From positions 1 through 22,073 of the forward strand of contig JALOPD010000031.1 in assembly GCA_025454075.1 (NCBI GenBank): DNA of 22,073 bases, read 5' to 3'. This document shows positions 1 to 7,433 of the stretch, in pieces; the stretch's first letter is position 1; every line of letters begins with the position of its first letter. Source of the stretch: Desulfobacterales bacterium (lineage in GTDB: Bacteria > Desulfobacterota > Desulfobacteria > Desulfobacterales > UBA2174_A). A program made the position numbers and the translations under genes. Under the pieces are notes generated by a model. It ran no database searches and had not been told where the DNA came from. It was given only the letters and a program-made list of their open reading frames with translations.

Positions 1-444
1 TAGCATGGCCGGACGGCGGCCGTGGAAAGCGCCGGAACCCTCCATGTCGTCGTCATCGTTGAACACTTGGTTGGAGAAGAGCTGGGAGACCGGAGAGTAG
101 TCCTTGCCGACCTTGAGCGCGGCGTTGTCCGCAAAATTCCACACGCCGAAGGCGCGGCGAGTGTTGACGGTGTTATCGCCGCCATCGCCGCCGTTGGTGG
201 CCCTAAGGGCCAGCTCGATCTGCCCGCTCACCTTGTCCGCCTTGACCTTGGCGCCCATGCGCGAGTTGCCCTGAAAATTCCATTGCAGCCCCCAGTCGTT
301 GTCCTCGCCGTTGACCGGGGTGTCGCCGAAGTCCTGGTACACATAGAAGGTGCTCATGCGCTGGCTGCCGTAAAAAGACCAGTCGGCCGCGATGGCCGGA
401 GCGGCCAGTAGAAGAACTGAAAACAAGGCGATTGCTCTCTTCAT
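1..444 (-). CDS. Outer-membrane porin-like protein, N-terminal part (cut by window edge)
   Basis: The 148 visible codons are open to the left edge, so the C-terminus is missing. The protein starts with a clear Sec signal peptide (MKRAIALFSVLLLAAPAIAA, cleavage predicted after residue 20). The mature part is rich in alternating polar/aromatic strands (DWSFYGSQRMSTFYVY, GLQWNFQGNSRMGAKVKADK, GQIELALRATNGG, RRAFGVWNF, AALKVGKDYSP), the pattern of beta-barrel outer-membrane porins of anaerobic Proteobacteria/Desulfobacterota. The start is supported by GGGAGGAG about six bases before the ATG. A sigma70-like promoter lies upstream, so it is probably transcribed alone. The pore specificity cannot be told. 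The class call rests on composition and strand pattern, not on a specific motif. Confidence 0.75.
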   Translation of the reverse strand, partial: MKRAIALFSVLLLAAPAIAADWSFYGSQRMSTFYVYQDFGDTPVNGEDNDWGLQWNFQGNSRMGAKVKADKVSGQIELALRATNGGDGGDNTVNTRRAFGVWNFADNAALKVGKDYSPVSQLFSNQVFNDDDDMEGSGAFHGRRPAML

Positions 445-529
445 CTTCGTCTCCTCCCGGGTGTCTGTTTTTCGATCCGGTTGCATGAGAGTCGGCGTCA
501 CCGCGTTCCCCGGCCAGCATTCCGGTAGC

Positions 530-558
530 TTTATTGCTTAGTACTGCCCATTTGTCAA
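530..558 (-). promoter_or_regulatory. Putative sigma70 promoter of the porin gene
   Basis: On the minus strand TTGACA (553-558, perfect -35) is followed after 17 bp by AATAAA (530-535, 4/6 match to TATAAT). It lies about 85 bp before the porin start, in a 244-bp gap (445-688) that is otherwise without a gene. No clear terminator for the upstream hydrolase gene was seen in this gap. Confidence 0.5.
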
Positions 559-688
559 TATACCCTTGTCGAGCCGGAGACGGGTCGGGCAACCTCCGAG
601 ATGTTCGACAAAACGGCTGTCAATTTAATGACCCGGGAACAGGATGGTTGTTGCGCAGGCGATATCCCTTGTGGTGGAGGTTTTAGGC

Positions 689-1909
689 TTAGTCTTCCTT
701 GAGACGCGTGCGGATCTCCACCTCCGATGTCAGGGTCCTGTGCACAGGGCAGCGGTCAGCGATCTGCAGCAGCCGCTGTTTCTGCCCCCTATCGAGCGGC
801 CCCTCGATCTCGATCTCACGCTCGATGCGGTCGAGCATGCCCTCCTCGATGTCGCAGGATTCGCAGTCGGAGGCGTGGATCTTGGCGTGTTGCAGCCGGA
901 CGGTGGCGGCCTCGAGCGGCCAGCCTTTGCGGTCGGCGTACATCCGCAGCGTCATGGAGGTGCAGGCGCCGAGGGCCGCCACCAGCAGGTCGAAAGGGGT
1001 CGGCCCCTGGTCGGTCCCCCCGACCCGGGTCGGCTCGTCCGCCAGCAGGCTGTGGCGGTTGGCGAGAATTTCCGTGACAAAGCCCCCGGGTCCGGTGCGG
1101 GCCGTGATGCGGGGGTCGGCCGCCGGCTCTGCGGCGGCCTTGGCCGGGGCGATGTAGCGTTCGGCCCAGGCGGCGATGACGGCGCCGGCGTAGCGGGAGT
1201 CGGCGATGTTAGAGAGCAGATGGTCGGCCTGGTCCAGGGAGACGAAGCTCTTGGGGTGGCGCGCGATCTGGAAGATCCGTGCCGCGTTCTCGATGCCGAC
1301 GATGTCATCGAGCGGCGAGTGCAGCACCAGCAGCGCGCGGTTCAGGTTCTGGATGACGGCCTCGGTATCGATTCCCTTGAGGTCGTCCAGAAATTTTTTC
1401 CGCAGCGTGAAGGTGCGGCCGGAAATGTTCACATGGGCCTCGCCCCGGGCGGCGATCGCCTGCGCGGCGGGGCCCAGGGTCCTTGAGACGTGCCGGGGGT
1501 CGGCCGGCGCGGCGATGGTCACCACCGCCCTGGAGGAGGGGATGGCGGCTGCGGCCTGAAGCACCGCGGCGCCGCCGAAGGAGTGGCCGATCAGCAGCCG
1601 GGGGCCCTCGAAGCGGGCGGCCAGGAAATCGGCGGCCGCCACCAGGTCCTCCACATTGGAGAGAAGGCTCGTGTCGGCAAAGTCCCCGCCGCTTTCGCCC
1701 AGGCCGGTGAAATCGAAGCGCAGCACCCCGATCCGCTCCCGCGTGAGGGTGCGCGAGATGTGATAGACCGCCTTCAGATTCTTCGAGCAGGTGAAGCAGT
1801 GGGCAAACAGGGCGTAGGCGACGGGCGCGCCGTCAACCGGCAGATCGAGCAGGGCCGACAACTTCTGCCCGCCGGGACCGGGGATGTCCAATTTTTGAAG
1901 CTGCATCAT
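689..1909 (-). CDS. Bifunctional alpha/beta-hydrolase / OsmC-family protein
   Basis: A 406-aa fusion. Residues about 1-255 are an alpha/beta-hydrolase: the nucleophile elbow is GHSFGG (Ser110), candidate acids are Asp201/Asp202 (PLDD), and the catalytic His is His230 (DQADH). Residues about 265-406 are an OsmC/Ohr-type domain with its two characteristic cysteines, Cys316 (LGACTSMTLRMYA) and Cys387 (DRCPVHRTL), which in the family reduce organic hydroperoxides. This domain order is a known architecture. It is cytoplasmic with no signal peptide. Two adjacent ATGs (1909 and 1906) follow AACGGAGAAAA. The second has the better Shine-Dalgarno spacing, so the true protein may be one residue shorter. 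It lies 76 bp after the GalT-like gene and is likely the last gene of that operon. The hydrolase substrate is unknown; the peroxidase role is inferred from the family. Confidence 0.9.
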   Translation of the reverse strand: MMQLQKLDIPGPGGQKLSALLDLPVDGAPVAYALFAHCFTCSKNLKAVYHISRTLTRERIGVLRFDFTGLGESGGDFADTSLLSNVEDLVAAADFLAARFEGPRLLIGHSFGGAAVLQAAAAIPSSRAVVTIAAPADPRHVSRTLGPAAQAIAARGEAHVNISGRTFTLRKKFLDDLKGIDTEAVIQNLNRALLVLHSPLDDIVGIENAARIFQIARHPKSFVSLDQADHLLSNIADSRYAGAVIAAWAERYIAPAKAAAEPAADPRITARTGPGGFVTEILANRHSLLADEPTRVGGTDQGPTPFDLLVAALGACTSMTLRMYADRKGWPLEAATVRLQHAKIHASDCESCDIEEGMLDRIEREIEIEGPLDRGQKQRLLQIADRCPVHRTLTSEVEIRTRLKED

Positions 1910-1985
1910 TTTTCTCCGTTGAAAAATTGGCTGCGGCTCGCCGAGGCGCGCACCCCGCCCCGCCATCCCTCGAACAAGCGCTGCC

Positions 1986-3026
1986 CTATTTGAGTTCCGG
2001 CCTGAAAAATTCGGGCCGGACCGCGGCGGCGATCTCCTCCGGGAACCCCACGCAGATGCTTTCATTGTAGAGGGTTCGCAGCGCGGTCGTGTCCGGGGTG
2101 GCCAGCACCGAATTGTAGTAGATGCGCGGTGAAAAGACCATGTGAAGCCGCGCGAACTCGTCTTTTTCGGTGCCCGGGAAAAAACAGACATTGAAATTGT
2201 AGATGCCCATTTTGTCGTAGGCCGCCATGGCGGCCGTGAGTCCCTGCGCGATCCCCTTCAGGTCCTCTTCGGTCAGATCCAGCAGGGTCCGGCAATTTTC
2301 AACGACGGCCACCACGTCGCCGACGACGCTGAAGGGCGCAAAACCTGCCAGCCAATCGATGCGCCCCATCCGCCCGAGGTAGCGGCTGCCCTCGGCCTTC
2401 TCGGCCGCCACCAGGTCGTCCCAGTAGGTGCTGCCGTGCCGCCCGTAATAGGCCTTGGCGGCGGCCAGCTCTTCGCGCAGCTGGTTCGGGGCCGTCGAGC
2501 TGGCAAACACCTGCAGGTGGGGGTGGATGAGGGAGCTGCCGGAGGCCGGCATGTAGTTCCAGCTCAGCAGATGGTAGACCGATTCCGGGTGGCGGATGGC
2601 GCGGGCGCGCTGGAAGAAATCCATGGCCAGCCGGATCCCGCCGGCAATCCGCTGCGGCTCGAATTCCGTCATGGGGATGTAGTGGCGGCGGCCGAGGGTG
2701 GCGACGGCCCCCAGGCCGTCATAGGGGGCGATGTTCGGGAAAAGCACCTGGTCGTCCCGGAAGAGGCGGCCCTCCGGCGCGATCTCCGCTGGGAAGCAGG
2801 GGGTGACCTCGAGCACTTTCTCCGGGCAGAAGGGACAGGTGTTCCGGGAGGCGTCGATCAGCCGGTTGATGTCGGGTTTTTCGAACGTGAGACGCCGGAA
2901 GTGGCAGATGCGGGCGGTCCGGCCCGTGAGGGGGTCCGTGCGGACCTCGACGGGGATCGATTTGGCCTGCATCTGCTTTGCGGGGTCCAGGATCAGCGCT
3001 TCTTTTTTGATCACTTCGAATTTCAT
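1986..3026 (-). CDS. Galactose-1-phosphate uridylyltransferase-like (GalT/HIT superfamily) protein
   Basis: 346 aa. The active-site signature HPHLQ is at 168-172 (GSSLIHPHLQVFAS). In GalT the central His of HPH forms the covalent nucleotidyl intermediate. A zinc-type CPFC lies at 64-67 and an FPN motif at 97-99, both expected in GalT relatives. The length fits GalT. The start is chosen at the ATG preceded by GGGAGGACTCGG; a longer frame upstream overlaps the reductase gene and has no ribosome site. It sits 17 bp after the reductase-like gene. No galK, galE or other Leloir gene is near, so the substrate may be another sugar-1-phosphate or nucleotide (the family includes ADP-glucose and ATP/ADP phosphorylase-type enzymes). 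Superfamily call is firm; substrate is not. Confidence 0.82.
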   Translation of the reverse strand: MKFEVIKKEALILDPAKQMQAKSIPVEVRTDPLTGRTARICHFRRLTFEKPDINRLIDASRNTCPFCPEKVLEVTPCFPAEIAPEGRLFRDDQVLFPNIAPYDGLGAVATLGRRHYIPMTEFEPQRIAGGIRLAMDFFQRARAIRHPESVYHLLSWNYMPASGSSLIHPHLQVFASSTAPNQLREELAAAKAYYGRHGSTYWDDLVAAEKAEGSRYLGRMGRIDWLAGFAPFSVVGDVVAVVENCRTLLDLTEEDLKGIAQGLTAAMAAYDKMGIYNFNVCFFPGTEKDEFARLHMVFSPRIYYNSVLATPDTTALRTLYNESICVGFPEEIAAAVRPEFFRPELK

Positions 3027-3043
3027 CCGAGTCCTCCCGGGTT

Positions 3044-3730
3044 TCAGTAAAAGGCCTCCGAGTAGACGAGAGACCCCTGAAACCCCTCGTCGATCAGAAG
3101 CGTGGCATCGCGGATCATCTCCTGGCGGCCGCACAGGTAGAAATCGCAGGCGCGCCGGGGCAAACGGTTTTCGATGTAGCCGGTCACCCGGCCGGCATGG
3201 TGCGCGACGGGTGCGGGGCGGCCTCCGGAAAGGCAGGCCACGTAGGCGGCCGCCCGAGTTTTAAGAAAATTATGATAGTACAGCTCCTCCGCCTGCTCAA
3301 CCCCGTGCAGCAGGGTGAAGCCGGAGACCCCGGCGGCGGCCATCGACCGAAACGGGGCAACGCCGGTACCGGTCGCGACGAACACCGCCGACCGCGGCGA
3401 TGCCTTGAACGTGAAATAGCCGTGCGGGCCGGTGAAGGTCAGAGCCGCGCCCTCGGGGGCGCCGGCGAGCTGCGGGGAAAGCAGCCCGCCCGGCACTTCC
3501 CGGATGCACAGCCGGAGGGTTTCCTCCGCCGGAGCCGAGGCGATGGAATAGTCTCTCCATGCCTGGCCGAGTTTCAGCCGCACGCACTGGCCTGGGGCAA
3601 AGGCAAACCCCGGCGGCTTCCGGAGGGAGAGTTCAACTGTCTTGGATGAGAGAATGCGGCGGGCGATGATCCGTGTGTTGAAAAGGTTGCCGGCGTCCGG
3701 GTCGGAGGACGTCGGGCTCACGGCTTCCAT
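3044..3730 (-). CDS. FAD-binding ferredoxin/NAD(P)H reductase-like oxidoreductase
   Basis: 228 aa with the two-domain ferredoxin-NADP+ reductase fold. The FAD-binding beta-barrel carries RDYSIAS at 59-65 (family RxYS motif) and a GG motif near 81. The NAD(P)-binding domain carries ATGTGVAPFRSM at 119-130 and DFYLCGR at 196-202, and the chain ends in an aromatic YSEAFY. No iron-sulfur domain is attached, so it must pass electrons to or from a separate partner. Its ATG lies inside the end of the pduO gene (13-bp overlap), which indicates translational coupling. In this position it could supply electrons for reducing cob(II)alamin before adenosylation, but that is inference from adjacency. Confidence 0.85.
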   Translation of the reverse strand: MEAVSPTSSDPDAGNLFNTRIIARRILSSKTVELSLRKPPGFAFAPGQCVRLKLGQAWRDYSIASAPAEETLRLCIREVPGGLLSPQLAGAPEGAALTFTGPHGYFTFKASPRSAVFVATGTGVAPFRSMAAAGVSGFTLLHGVEQAEELYYHNFLKTRAAAYVACLSGGRPAPVAHHAGRVTGYIENRLPRRACDFYLCGRQEMIRDATLLIDEGFQGSLVYSEAFY

Positions 3731-4287
3731 AAGGAGTCCTCGATGCCCTGGCGGCGGTTGATGTGCCGGGCCAGAACGAAAAAGCAGTCGGACAATCGAT
3801 TCAGGTACACGATGGCCCGGCCGAGCTGCGCCGCGGATGCGGCCGGCAGCGGGTCGGCGGAAAGCCTCACCACGCGCCGTTCGGCTCGCCGGCAGACGGT
3901 GCGGGCGACGTGGGCCCAGGCTGCCGGCGGGCCGCCGCCCGGCAGGATGAAGCCTGTGAGCGGAGGAAGAGCGGCGTCGAGCCGGTCAATGATTCGTTCC
4001 AGCGCCGCAGCGCCATCCGGGTCAAGCGGCGCCAGGCTCTCGGCGGCCGGGGCGCCGGGGGAGGTGGCAAGCCATGCGCCGATGTGAAAGAGATCGGACT
4101 GGATTTTCTGAAGTTCTTGATGCAAATCCGGCCAATCCCGGGGCAGGGCGGCGATCAGGGCCCCGATCACCGAATTGAGCTCATCCAGGTCGCCGTAGGC
4201 CTCGATGCGTTCGTTGTCCTTGGGCACCCGTTCGCCGCTGAACAGGCTGGTCTTTCCGCGATCGCCGCTGCCCGTGTAGATTTTCAT
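3718..4287 (-). CDS. pduO: Cob(I)yrinic acid a,c-diamide adenosyltransferase, PduO type
   Basis: 189 aa, the usual length of the PduO family. It shows the family N-terminal ATP-binding signature GSGDRGKTSLFSG (6-18), then RIEAYGDLDELNS (27-39), and near the C-terminus the RLSDCFFVLAR helix that in the family positions corrinoid and ATP. The enzyme transfers the adenosyl group of ATP to cob(I)alamin to make coenzyme B12. The start ATG follows AGAGAGGAATGG, only 10 bp after the dehydratase stop codon, and the 3' end overlaps the reductase gene by 13 bp. No B12-dependent mutase or diol dehydratase is in the window, so the client enzyme must lie elsewhere. Confidence 0.92.
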   Translation of the reverse strand: MKIYTGSGDRGKTSLFSGERVPKDNERIEAYGDLDELNSVIGALIAALPRDWPDLHQELQKIQSDLFHIGAWLATSPGAPAAESLAPLDPDGAAALERIIDRLDAALPPLTGFILPGGGPPAAWAHVARTVCRRAERRVVRLSADPLPAASAAQLGRAIVYLNRLSDCFFVLARHINRRQGIEDSLWKP

Positions 4288-4297
4288 CCATTCCTCT

Positions 4298-5263
4298 CTA
4301 TCCGGCGAGGATATGCCGCATGGTCGGTCCGTCGATGTTGCCCCCGCTGAGGATGACGCCCACGCGGCCCTGGGTGGGCACTTTCTCGGTCAGCAGGGCG
4401 GCCAAGCCCAATACGCCGGAGGGTTCCACCACGAGTTTCATGCGGAAGAAAAGAACCCGCACGGCCTCTTTGATGGCCTCTTCCGAAACGGTCGCCATGC
4501 CATCCACGAACTTCAGCACCAGCGGAAACGTCAGCCGGCCCAGGGACGGCGTGCGCGTGCCGTCGGCGATGGTCGGCGGGTTTTTGACCGTCTGCAGCGT
4601 TTTGGAATGGAACGACCGCGCGGCGTCGTCGGCCAGCTCGGGCTCGACTCCGATCACGGCGCAGCCGGGGTTCAGCCCCTTGGCGGCGATGGCGCAGCCG
4701 CTCAGAAGCCCGCCGCCGCCGCAGGGCACCAGCAGCATGTCCAGGCCGTTCGCCTGTTCGCACAGTTCGAGCGCCGAGGTCCCCTGGCCGGTCAAGACAT
4801 CGAGGTGGTCGAAAGGCGGGATCATCGTGTAGCCGTGCTGCTGCTGGAGCTCCTTTGCGATCGCCTCGCGGCTTCTTTCCCGGGGGTCGTACAGAATGAC
4901 CGCGGCGCCGTAGGCCTCGGTCGCGTCGCGCTTGATGACCGGCGCATCCCGGGGCATCACCACGGTAGTCTTGATTCCGAGCAATCGGCCCACCAGCGCG
5001 ACGGCCTGGGCGTGATTGCCGGACGAGAACGTGATGACCCCACGGCCTCGCTCGTCGGCCGAAAGGCGCGACATGGCGTTGTAGGCGCCGCGGAACTTGA
5101 AGGCGCCGATGCGTTGGAAGTTTTCGCATTTCAAGAACACGTCGGCCCCCAGGCGCTCGTTCAGGGTGCGCGACGTCATCACCGGGGTCCGGTTGGCCAC
5201 CCCCTGCAAGCGCGCGGCGGCATCCTTCACCATCCCAAACAGATCTTCCAAAGATTTTTCCAT
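4298..5263 (-). CDS. PLP-dependent threonine/serine dehydratase (catabolic type, no ACT domain)
   Basis: 321 aa, fold-type II PLP enzyme. The PLP lysine is Lys56 in GAFKFRGA, the substrate loop is SSGNHAQ (80-86), the phosphate-binding loop is CGGGGLLSG (181-189), and VEPSG and ILSGGNID follow near the C-terminus. It ends right after the catalytic domain, so it lacks the regulatory ACT domain of biosynthetic IlvA and should be a catabolic-type dehydratase making 2-oxobutanoate or pyruvate plus ammonia. Serine racemase and threo-3-hydroxyaspartate ammonia-lyase share this architecture and cannot be excluded. The start codon abuts the stop of the upstream lipoprotein gene (TGAATG), with no independent ribosome site needed. 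Confidence 0.88.
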   Translation of the reverse strand: MEKSLEDLFGMVKDAAARLQGVANRTPVMTSRTLNERLGADVFLKCENFQRIGAFKFRGAYNAMSRLSADERGRGVITFSSGNHAQAVALVGRLLGIKTTVVMPRDAPVIKRDATEAYGAAVILYDPRERSREAIAKELQQQHGYTMIPPFDHLDVLTGQGTSALELCEQANGLDMLLVPCGGGGLLSGCAIAAKGLNPGCAVIGVEPELADDAARSFHSKTLQTVKNPPTIADGTRTPSLGRLTFPLVLKFVDGMATVSEEAIKEAVRVLFFRMKLVVEPSGVLGLAALLTEKVPTQGRVGVILSGGNIDGPTMRHILAG

Positions 5264-5821
5264 TCACCATTCCTCGCGCGGCAGCGGCACCCACGGGTAG
5301 CTGTCCGTGGCGACCACGGCCCAGTAGAGGTCGCCGGAATTCCGCCAGGGATCGAGCACGAGCCCCTCTTCAAACGGTTGGCGCAACGCGGTGATGACCA
5401 CGCTGTTGTGCTCCCGCAGCTCGCTCCCCTTGTGGGCCACCCCCCAGTGCAGTTCGAAGGTTCGAAGGCCCAGGGCCTGCAGGCGTCTCATCAGGTCCTC
5501 CGCCCAGTGAAAACAAAGGCCGCGGTCCCGGAACCCCATTTGAATCAGCAGATTGTGCCAGCGCGCCGGAGGCGAGACCCGATACTCTTCGGCCAGCCGG
5601 AGGGAATAGGTCACCGCGGTTTCCGCCACGCGGCCGGCTTCGGCGGCATCGGTATCCTTCCCCAGCCCCTTGAGGCTGCCTTGAAGGGCGGCGGCCTTCG
5701 AGGCGATCTGCGTCCCCCCCGGCGGAACGGAGGGGTGGGTGGCCGCGCATCCCGAAAACAGCATGGCCGCGAACAGAACCGAAGCCGCATGTAGAAGCGG
5801 CATGGGGAAAACGGTTTTCAT
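5264..5821 (-). CDS. Lipoprotein with a possible Cys-His-Asp (transglutaminase-like) triad
   Basis: 185 aa. The N-terminus is a type II signal peptide with lipobox FSGC (Cys25), so the protein is predicted to be anchored in a membrane facing the periplasm. I do not recognise the family with certainty. The mature part has a conserved-looking arrangement of Cys103 (GLCFHWAEDL), His138 (REHNSVVI) and Asp157 (LDPWR), the order and context of transglutaminase-like or papain-fold peptidases. This is an inference from pattern only. The gene is 6 bp after the uracil-DNA glycosylase gene and its stop codon touches the dehydratase start. The ATG at 5819-5821 is the first codon that yields a complete signal peptide. 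Confidence 0.8.
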   Translation of the reverse strand: MKTVFPMPLLHAASVLFAAMLFSGCAATHPSVPPGGTQIASKAAALQGSLKGLGKDTDAAEAGRVAETAVTYSLRLAEEYRVSPPARWHNLLIQMGFRDRGLCFHWAEDLMRRLQALGLRTFELHWGVAHKGSELREHNSVVITALRQPFEEGLVLDPWRNSGDLYWAVVATDSYPWVPLPREEW

Positions 5822-5827
5822 GGGGCG

Positions 5828-6559
5828 TCACATCCGGATGCCCATGGCGCTCAGCTCGCTTAGGATGATGGGCTCCCAGCCGCGGTTGGCCCTCGGGTTG
5901 GCAGGGCTCGGGTGGGTGATGGCGCCGATTTTCACATCCAGCCCGTCCAGCGCGATGCGGGCGCGGCCGGCGGCAAACCGCCCGACGCCCACCACATGCG
6001 TCGGTTCCAGGTATTCGATGGTGCGGCGCAGGGCGCGGTCGCAGGCCGCGAAAAGCGGCCGGGCCTTCGGCGCGTTGAGCGTGTCGGGCGTCCGGTTGGC
6101 CCCGCTTTCGCCGATGAACATCAAGGGGCAGTAATTGGCCACGAAAAAACGCCGGAAAAAAACCTCGGCGGCGCCGAAGTTTTTCTGCGCCCAGCCCCAC
6201 AGGCGCCGGCCGCTGATCTCCGTACGGGTGCAGGCGAAGCCCAGGACCGGCCGCTTGGGGTGCGAGGGTTCCGGGCGGCCGACCGGGGCCTCGATCCCCA
6301 TCCAGTCGCGCACGGCGCTGATTTCACCGAAAGGCACACCGGTCTGGGCCATCCCCCACGGCCCGGGGTTCATGCCGACCAGAACCACCTCCTTGGGGCG
6401 CGCTCCATAGAGCTGCAGGTATTGCCGGTGGGGTCCGGCGGCGTATATCAGGGGATTGTAGACATGCGACACCGGCGGGCCGAATCGAAGGCCGTTCAAC
6501 GCCTGCACCAGCTCGGCGGTGACCCGGTCCAGTGCTCCCGGTGTGCGGCGTCGGCTCAT
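5828..6559 (-). CDS. SMUG1-type uracil-DNA glycosylase
   Basis: 243 aa. Motif 1 is GMNPGPWGM (62-70), followed by AQTGVPFGE, almost identical to the SMUG1 active site; the catalytic Asn would be Asn64. Motif 2 is HPSPANPRAN (216-225) with the catalytic His216 and the DNA-intercalating loop. Both catalytic residues are present, so it should be active in removing uracil, and probably oxidised pyrimidines, from DNA in base-excision repair. The ATG overlaps the stop of the upstream membrane-protein gene as ATGA, showing translational coupling. Longer upstream frames lie inside that gene and are rejected. SMUG1-type enzymes are less common in bacteria than Ung. Confidence 0.92.
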   Translation of the reverse strand: MSRRRTPGALDRVTAELVQALNGLRFGPPVSHVYNPLIYAAGPHRQYLQLYGARPKEVVLVGMNPGPWGMAQTGVPFGEISAVRDWMGIEAPVGRPEPSHPKRPVLGFACTRTEISGRRLWGWAQKNFGAAEVFFRRFFVANYCPLMFIGESGANRTPDTLNAPKARPLFAACDRALRRTIEYLEPTHVVGVGRFAAGRARIALDGLDVKIGAITHPSPANPRANRGWEPIILSELSAMGIRM

Positions 6560-7194
6560 GCCCGGGACAACCCCACGCAAAAAAGACCCAGCCCGATCAC
6601 CTGCACCAGGTGAAAAATGCCGTTGCGGTCGAATTCCCAGACGCATGCGACCCGCAGGCGTTCGACGGGCTGGATGGCCGCCGCAATGAGGCTGACCGCC
6701 GCGCCGGCCGTCATCCAGCCGGCGCCGGGCAGGGTTCCCGTGGCCGCCAGCCACAGATAAGCGGAGAAGGCGATCAGCAGCGCCAGGGCCTCGTAGAGGA
6801 TGAAAACGATGAAGAGGCCGGGGACCATCCGGCTCACGCCAAAAATCAACAGGCCCCCCGCCAGCAGGATCGGAAACGCCCGCCCCGCGGCATCCGACCC
6901 GGCGGCATCGTGGACGACGGCGATCAGAAACAGGGAAATCGCCATGCCCAGGCCAGCGGTCACGGCCTGCCACAAAACCTTGCGGGTCGCCGCCGGCAAC
7001 GCCAGTCCGTGGTAGGCGGCGCCGCAGGCAGCCGACAATGCGATCAGCCCGAACGACCATGACCATAGGCTGATCCGCCACGAAACGCCCCGCGCCAGCA
7101 GCTGCAGGTAGATGACGGCCCCGGCTGCGGCTGCGCTGAGAATCACGTCCGTCGCCGCCGTGGTGCGTTCGGTCAGGCTGTCGATCAGCTTCAT
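6556..7194 (-). CDS. Seven-helix integral membrane protein (DUF6962-like)
   Basis: 212 aa with about seven hydrophobic helices (approx. 13-34, 42-66, 73-94, 107-124, 126-150, 157-173, 192-210). Histidines and an aspartate lie at membrane edges: GAAYHGLAL in helix 2, VVHD after helix 3, and FDRNGIFHLVQ leading into helix 7. This distribution recalls the CREST superfamily of metal-dependent membrane hydrolases (alkaline ceramidase, hemolysin III/PAQR), but that is a guess. The closest label I can give is DUF6962, from memory and without a search. It overlaps the 73-aa gene upstream and the SMUG1-like gene downstream as ATGA at both ends, so all three are translated as a coupled unit. Confidence 0.75.
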   Translation of the reverse strand: MKLIDSLTERTTAATDVILSAAAAGAVIYLQLLARGVSWRISLWSWSFGLIALSAACGAAYHGLALPAATRKVLWQAVTAGLGMAISLFLIAVVHDAAGSDAAGRAFPILLAGGLLIFGVSRMVPGLFIVFILYEALALLIAFSAYLWLAATGTLPGAGWMTAGAAVSLIAAAIQPVERLRVACVWEFDRNGIFHLVQVIGLGLFCVGLSRA

Positions 7195-7412
7195 GGCGCC
7201 GTTTTTCTCAGGCCGTCCTTTTTCACGGCGAGCGGGCGCCCCTTGTCGCTCAGGCAATACGCCGGCTCGCTGTCCGGCCCGCATAGAAACGAGGCGTCCA
7301 TGCGTTCGAGAAGCCCCTGAGCCACCAGCCGGTCCAGCGCTTCGCGCGGCCCCAGGTGGTGCCCGGGGTAGTAGACGCCCCGCCGCATCTTGTCCAGTAT
7401 CCTGTCGGGCAT
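7191..7412 (-). CDS. Small protein, possible winged-helix fold (73 aa)
   Basis: A short gene supported by context: it starts 21 bp after the aldolase stop, has AAGGGG before its ATG, and its stop codon overlaps the ATG of the next gene as ATGA. I do not recognise the family. Residues about 20-37 (LGPREALDRLVAQGLLER) look like a recognition-type helix and 52-60 (YCLSDKGRP) like the wing of a winged-helix domain, as in small transcription-factor-like proteins. There are cysteines at 44 and 53. It might instead be a structural partner of the membrane protein encoded next. Real gene: likely. Function: unknown. Confidence 0.7.
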   Translation of the reverse strand: MPDRILDKMRRGVYYPGHHLGPREALDRLVAQGLLERMDASFLCGPDSEPAYCLSDKGRPLAVKKDGLRKTAP

Positions 7413-7433
7413 GGCCCCTTCGTTGGGATCGGG

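Noticed and set aside
618..623. A second TTGACA on the minus strand upstream of the porin
   Set aside because: No acceptable -10 element lies 16-18 bp downstream.
2062..2295. Second minus-strand frame inside the GalT-like gene, as a possible frameshifted fragment
   Set aside because: The main frame is intact through the whole family length, so there is no frameshift to explain.
4313..5794. A 493-codon plus-strand open frame opposite the dehydratase and lipoprotein genes
   Set aside because: Spans two real minus-strand genes antisense; composition typical of GC-driven shadows.
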